Position numbers and translations under genes: made by a program. The notes below the pieces were generated by a model, which saw only the letters and a list, made by a program, of their open reading frames with translations, was not told the origin of the DNA and searched no databases. Below are positions 60,732 to 64,000 of a stretch of 64,000 bases of DNA, piece after piece (within the stretch, counting starts at the first letter, position 1; each line of letters opens with the position of its first letter). Origin of the DNA: Tulasnella sp. 424 (lineage: Eukaryota > Basidiomycota > Agaricomycetes > Cantharellales > Tulasnellaceae); the NCBI GenBank assembly GCA_019633425.1, contig WSUB01000003.1, forward strand, positions 561,480-625,479, given 5' to 3'.

Positions 60732-62534
60732 ATGAATGCAATACTCAGCAACGGGCACACTGACTCGTCCGACGGTTCGCATTCACAAGCGGAGGATCGT
60801 GTAGATATCGTTGGCGGCCCTTGGGCAATTATTGAGTCGGACCCAGGTGAGTTCACTGGAGAATTTTTGAATGCTGGTTGGTCACGACGCCCAATCATGC
60901 TCAATGAATATCTTTCGTCCCACAGGAATATTTACGACAGTCATGCAAAAGCTAGGCATTCGACGCTGTGAAGCTGCTGAAGTTTACTCAATTGAGCCAG
61001 ACGGGCTGAGCCATCTAAAGTGAGTGTTCCCGGCAGTTGCAAGGTTAAGCAATACTAATGAATTCATTTGATATCCCAAGTCAGATCCATGGTCTTATAT
61101 TTTGCTCCCAAGTTCAAGCAGAGTCTCAACTGAATATGCACGATCTCGCTGGGGACACCTCTAATTCGGAGGACATCGACTTTAATGAAATCTGGTTCGC
61201 CAACCAGCTGATTCATAATGCATGTGCCACGCAAGCCATCTTAAACGTCATCTTTAACTGCCCCCAACTTGACATTGGCACGAAACTTCGTCACTTCAAA
61301 GACTTCACTCGGAACATGGGACCTAAGGTTGATAGAAAGGTGCTCGGATCCGCGCGGCAGGCCCTGAATTTGGATTTTGGTCCCCATAGATGAAGGGACT
61401 TGCTCTTTCAAACGACCTCGGAATAAGAGACATACACAACTCTATGGCAAGGTGGGTATTTGGGAGGGTTAGGTTGCACCCTTTCTATTGAACTCGACGC
61501 TAGGCCCGCCGACCTTCAGGACGCTCTGCATGGCCTTGCCAAACGGACGGCGCTCACCGAGGCCGAGAAGAAGCGAGCGGCAGAAAGAGCAAAGAGAAAG
61601 AACAAACCGACCACAAAGAAAAAGAAGAAAGCTGACGAAGACGAGGACGAGGACGATGATTCAGAAGGAGATACAGTTTACCACTATGTTGGGTACGGGG
61701 AATCTGAATGCATCATATCAATCCTGACGGTCAAAATTTCAGTTATGTTCCGTTCAAGGGCAAAGTGTGGGAGCTAGATGGTCTCCGTATAGGGCCTCTT
61801 GAGGTTGGTGAAATCCCATCAACAATGCAAGGCAGTGGTGACTACTCTCGAGAGTGGCTGGAAGTCGTCAGACCTGCAATCCGCATGAAAATCGAAAGTT
61901 TACAAGGTTCAGGACACGACATCCGATTCAATTTACTTGCGGTTGTTGAAGGAGGCTGGGAAAAGCGGTCCGACGAGTTTGAGCTCCTCCGTCGCGAGAG
62001 GCGAGCATTGGAACGAAGGTTGGACGGTTCGGACCCGACCTGGAAAGAAAAGGTAAATGGCCTACGTTAAAATGCAAGTGATGTTGCTTAGGCGAGTGGT
62101 TCTTCCAGATAGCCGATTCAACCCCTTATCCGACTGTCGAAGCCATCTTCTCTGCTCGAGCCGACCCTGGAGCATTTGATCCATCGTTCGGGCTTCGCTC
62201 GACGGAACGGCAAAAGCGTGTACTCCAGCTACCAGAAGATCAACTTATTCCGGAATGGATTAGGTGCTACCGAGATGCCCAATCCGTGACCATGTTCCTA
62301 CACGAAGAACAAGAAAAGGCTCAGACTTGGGCGGTAGGTGGGCGTCTTAGCTGAACGACGGAGTCTGACGACATCCTTTCACAGACAGAGAACTCTAAAA
62401 GAACACACGATTTCGAGCAATTCTTCCGGGCGTTTGCAGAGGCACTACATGAAGAAGGACATTTGCTACCTGTCCTCGGGCTCAGTGATCCCACAGGCGT
62501 TGAGGCGAACGCTTCAAGTTCGCTGAAAGACTAG
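60732..62534 (+). CDS. UCHL5: UCH37/UCHL5-type ubiquitin C-terminal hydrolase, 463 aa
   Basis: Exons: 60732-60846, 60926-61019, 61081-61327, 61390-61451, 61504-61692, 61743-62052, 62109-62333, 62385-62534 (1,392 nt, open). Known role: peptidase C12 deubiquitinase that edits ubiquitin chains at the proteasome (Rpn13 partner) or in chromatin complexes. Seen: GGPWAIIESDPGIFT, IHGLIFCSQ, oxyanion Gln112 and catalytic Cys118 in NQLIHNACATQA, catalytic His233 in YHYVGYVP and Asp248 in WELDGLRIGP (His-Asp spacing 15, as in human UCH37), and IRFNLLAVVE. A long insert sits between Cys and His, first Lys/Arg-rich and then Asp/Glu-rich (about residues 185-228). The C-terminal part (EDQLIPEWIRCYRD, then DFEQFFRAFAEALHEEGHL) fits the UCH37 extension that binds Rpn13-type adaptors. 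Confidence 0.92.
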
Positions 62535-62746
62535 AGTGTCCTGGCTACACAATTATCACATCTCGACTGGTTTTAGATGCTGAGTAGTGAAGAGGGCGGT
62601 ATCTGGTACTATATATTTGGTAGCTGTTCAGAAGTTCATGTGCCACACACCAATTCGGAGTTAAGCGCGGGGTACCCGGACTGCTACTGTAAACACGCCT
62701 TGGTACGAACTTGAACCACCAACACAAGTTCGAAGCCATATTAACG

Positions 62747-64000
62747 ATGTCAGCTCGCCCAAAACCTCGACCTCGACCACGAACTAGGGCTTCCAAGGAG
62801 TCTGCCGCTCAAGCCCCAGCATCTCAAGACGCGTCAACCTCTTTCGCAATAGCACCAGGGAAGGTCGACGATGTCGTCAAGGAAGTCGTGAAAGACGAAG
62901 TGAAGAAGCCTGAAACTGTGAACCCTGCACTGGCGTATTTCATGGGGAACAATAAGAACGATGCCCGACAGAAGCAGCGCGCCTCTGCGACTTCAAAGCG
63001 TAAGTGGTCATTGCGCTTGTGATTTGGACTGGCGGGGAGTTCCGACGGGAAACGAATGCTGAGCATTTCCTCTCGATCTAGAGCAGCAAGCGAAGGCACC
63101 GCCAGCTGAATATGACCTCGAACAGGACATGTCAGAACCGGAGTCACCCGGCAGCAAAAGAAAGAAGAAGGACTCGGTGCTTCCGCCTGCCCCAAAGACG
63201 AAGCTGCCAGCATGGACACAAGACGTACGAAATATGTCAGTACTCTCAAGCGATGCCCTGCTTCTTGTGACTCAAATGTCTTCATCCAGTTCACCTGTTC
63301 TGTCAGACGCGGAGTCGGAAATCCAGGTTATTGAAGTTGCTGACACGAGCGACGACGAGGACCTGTCACCACGATCCAAACGTGCACGACTTGCGTCTCG
63401 TGAGCCGTCGCAAGGTGCCAGTACTAAGCGGAAAGACAAGCGCAAAGCTCGCAAAAGATCATCCTCCATTGAAATCTCAGAACCGCCAACGCTCAGTCCA
63501 GCAGCCTTGGCCGATTCCCGCGCGACTTTCCGGTGCGTTCGGTCATCTTAGTTGCCTGTACTCGCATGTTGAACCTCGTATACGACATAACAGATCGTTT
63601 TACCCTAGACCGGCGCCTCGGGCTTCGTCCCCCGACATATTCGCTAACAGATCCACCGACTCGATAACTGAACTCAACCCGGAGCTGCAACAACTAGCAA
63701 AGAAAGTTAGGAAGAATAATACCCGAGCTGGGAGTGAAGCAGCGTCGGGTAAGCCGGAGAATGTCGCCATCCGGGTGGTCTACCACCCCCACCCGCAAGA
63801 CCCCCCGGATAGAAACCCAAATAAATCATGGGCGTTTACGATGAAACGGGTGCGTCCGTTATGCTATACACTTTGAAATCAACCTAATCTCTTCGCCTCC
63901 TTTAGACCGACGAACTGAAACCAATTTTCGAAAAGGTTGCCGAAACGATGTTTGTGCCGATTAGTCGGGTCAAGCTCTGTCACAACGGCATTGATATCTT
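62747..64000 (+). CDS. Rad60/Esc2-type SUMO-like-domain protein, N-terminal part (3' cut by window edge)
   Basis: Exons: 62747-62999, 63082-63532, 63594-63849, 63906->64000, all in one open frame. It starts MSARPKPRPRPRTRASKE. The first 230 residues are low-complexity and basic/acidic, with probable nuclear localisation runs (SKRKWS-type, GSKRKKKD, TKRKDKRKARKRSSS), an acidic patch EIQVIEVADTSDDEDLS (a plausible SUMO-interacting motif) and polar stretches. Then IRVVYHPHPQDPPDRNPNKS and TDELKPIFEKVAETMFVPIS open a ubiquitin-like fold of the Rad60-SLD kind (Rad60, Esc2 and NIP45 act with SUMO and Smc5/6 in genome maintenance). The family call rests on an incomplete domain. Confidence 0.65.

Overview
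The window looks like the nuclear genome of a basidiomycete fungus, probably an agaricomycete. Genes are compact, cut by many 45-90 nt GT-AG introns (a few GC-AG), and include very short exons. The recognised neighbours are single-copy eukaryotic genes: electron-transfer flavoprotein alpha, PHS1 dehydratase, Ap4A phosphorylase, a UCH37-type deubiquitinase and a SUMO-like-domain protein. No close species could be identified from sequence alone.

Positions 1-40198 hold a head-to-tail array of five very large paralogues on the + strand: one C-terminal part cut by the window edge, then four complete genes. Each complete gene has 27 exons, encodes about 2,210-2,330 aa, and remains open in every exon of my models. 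The domain order is N-terminal CCCH zinc fingers (2, 2, 3 and 4 in copies 1-4), a helical N-terminal region, a ZNFX1-type SF1 helicase, an array of NFX1-type Cys/His fingers, a RING-like Cys/His segment, a helical region, and a C-terminal RZ-type zinc finger. Known relatives are animal ZNFX1, S. pombe Hrr1 and N. crassa SAD-3, which act in RNA silencing or RNA sensing. The array is the most interesting object here.

The array's history can be read from its debris. Copies 1 and 2 lie in a direct tandem duplication of about 10.06 kb. Its junction left a broken copy-3-like first exon at 12197-12633. Downstream of copies 1 and 2 are relics of the 5' end of the spartin/senescence-domain gene whose intact copy follows copy 4 (40518-41708).

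From 40 to 47 kb come the spartin-like gene, a small four-helix membrane protein, and two tandem secreted-protein genes on the - strand, produced by a 1.83-kb tandem duplication. From 47 to 55 kb are ETFA (-), PHS1 (-), an NmrA-like oxidoreductase gene with an internal reading-frame problem (+), and Ap4A phosphorylase (-). From 55 to 59.7 kb I see no gene I can defend. The right end carries a predicted small secreted protein, a UCH37-like deubiquitinase and the start of a Rad60/Esc2-type SUMO-like-domain protein, all on +.
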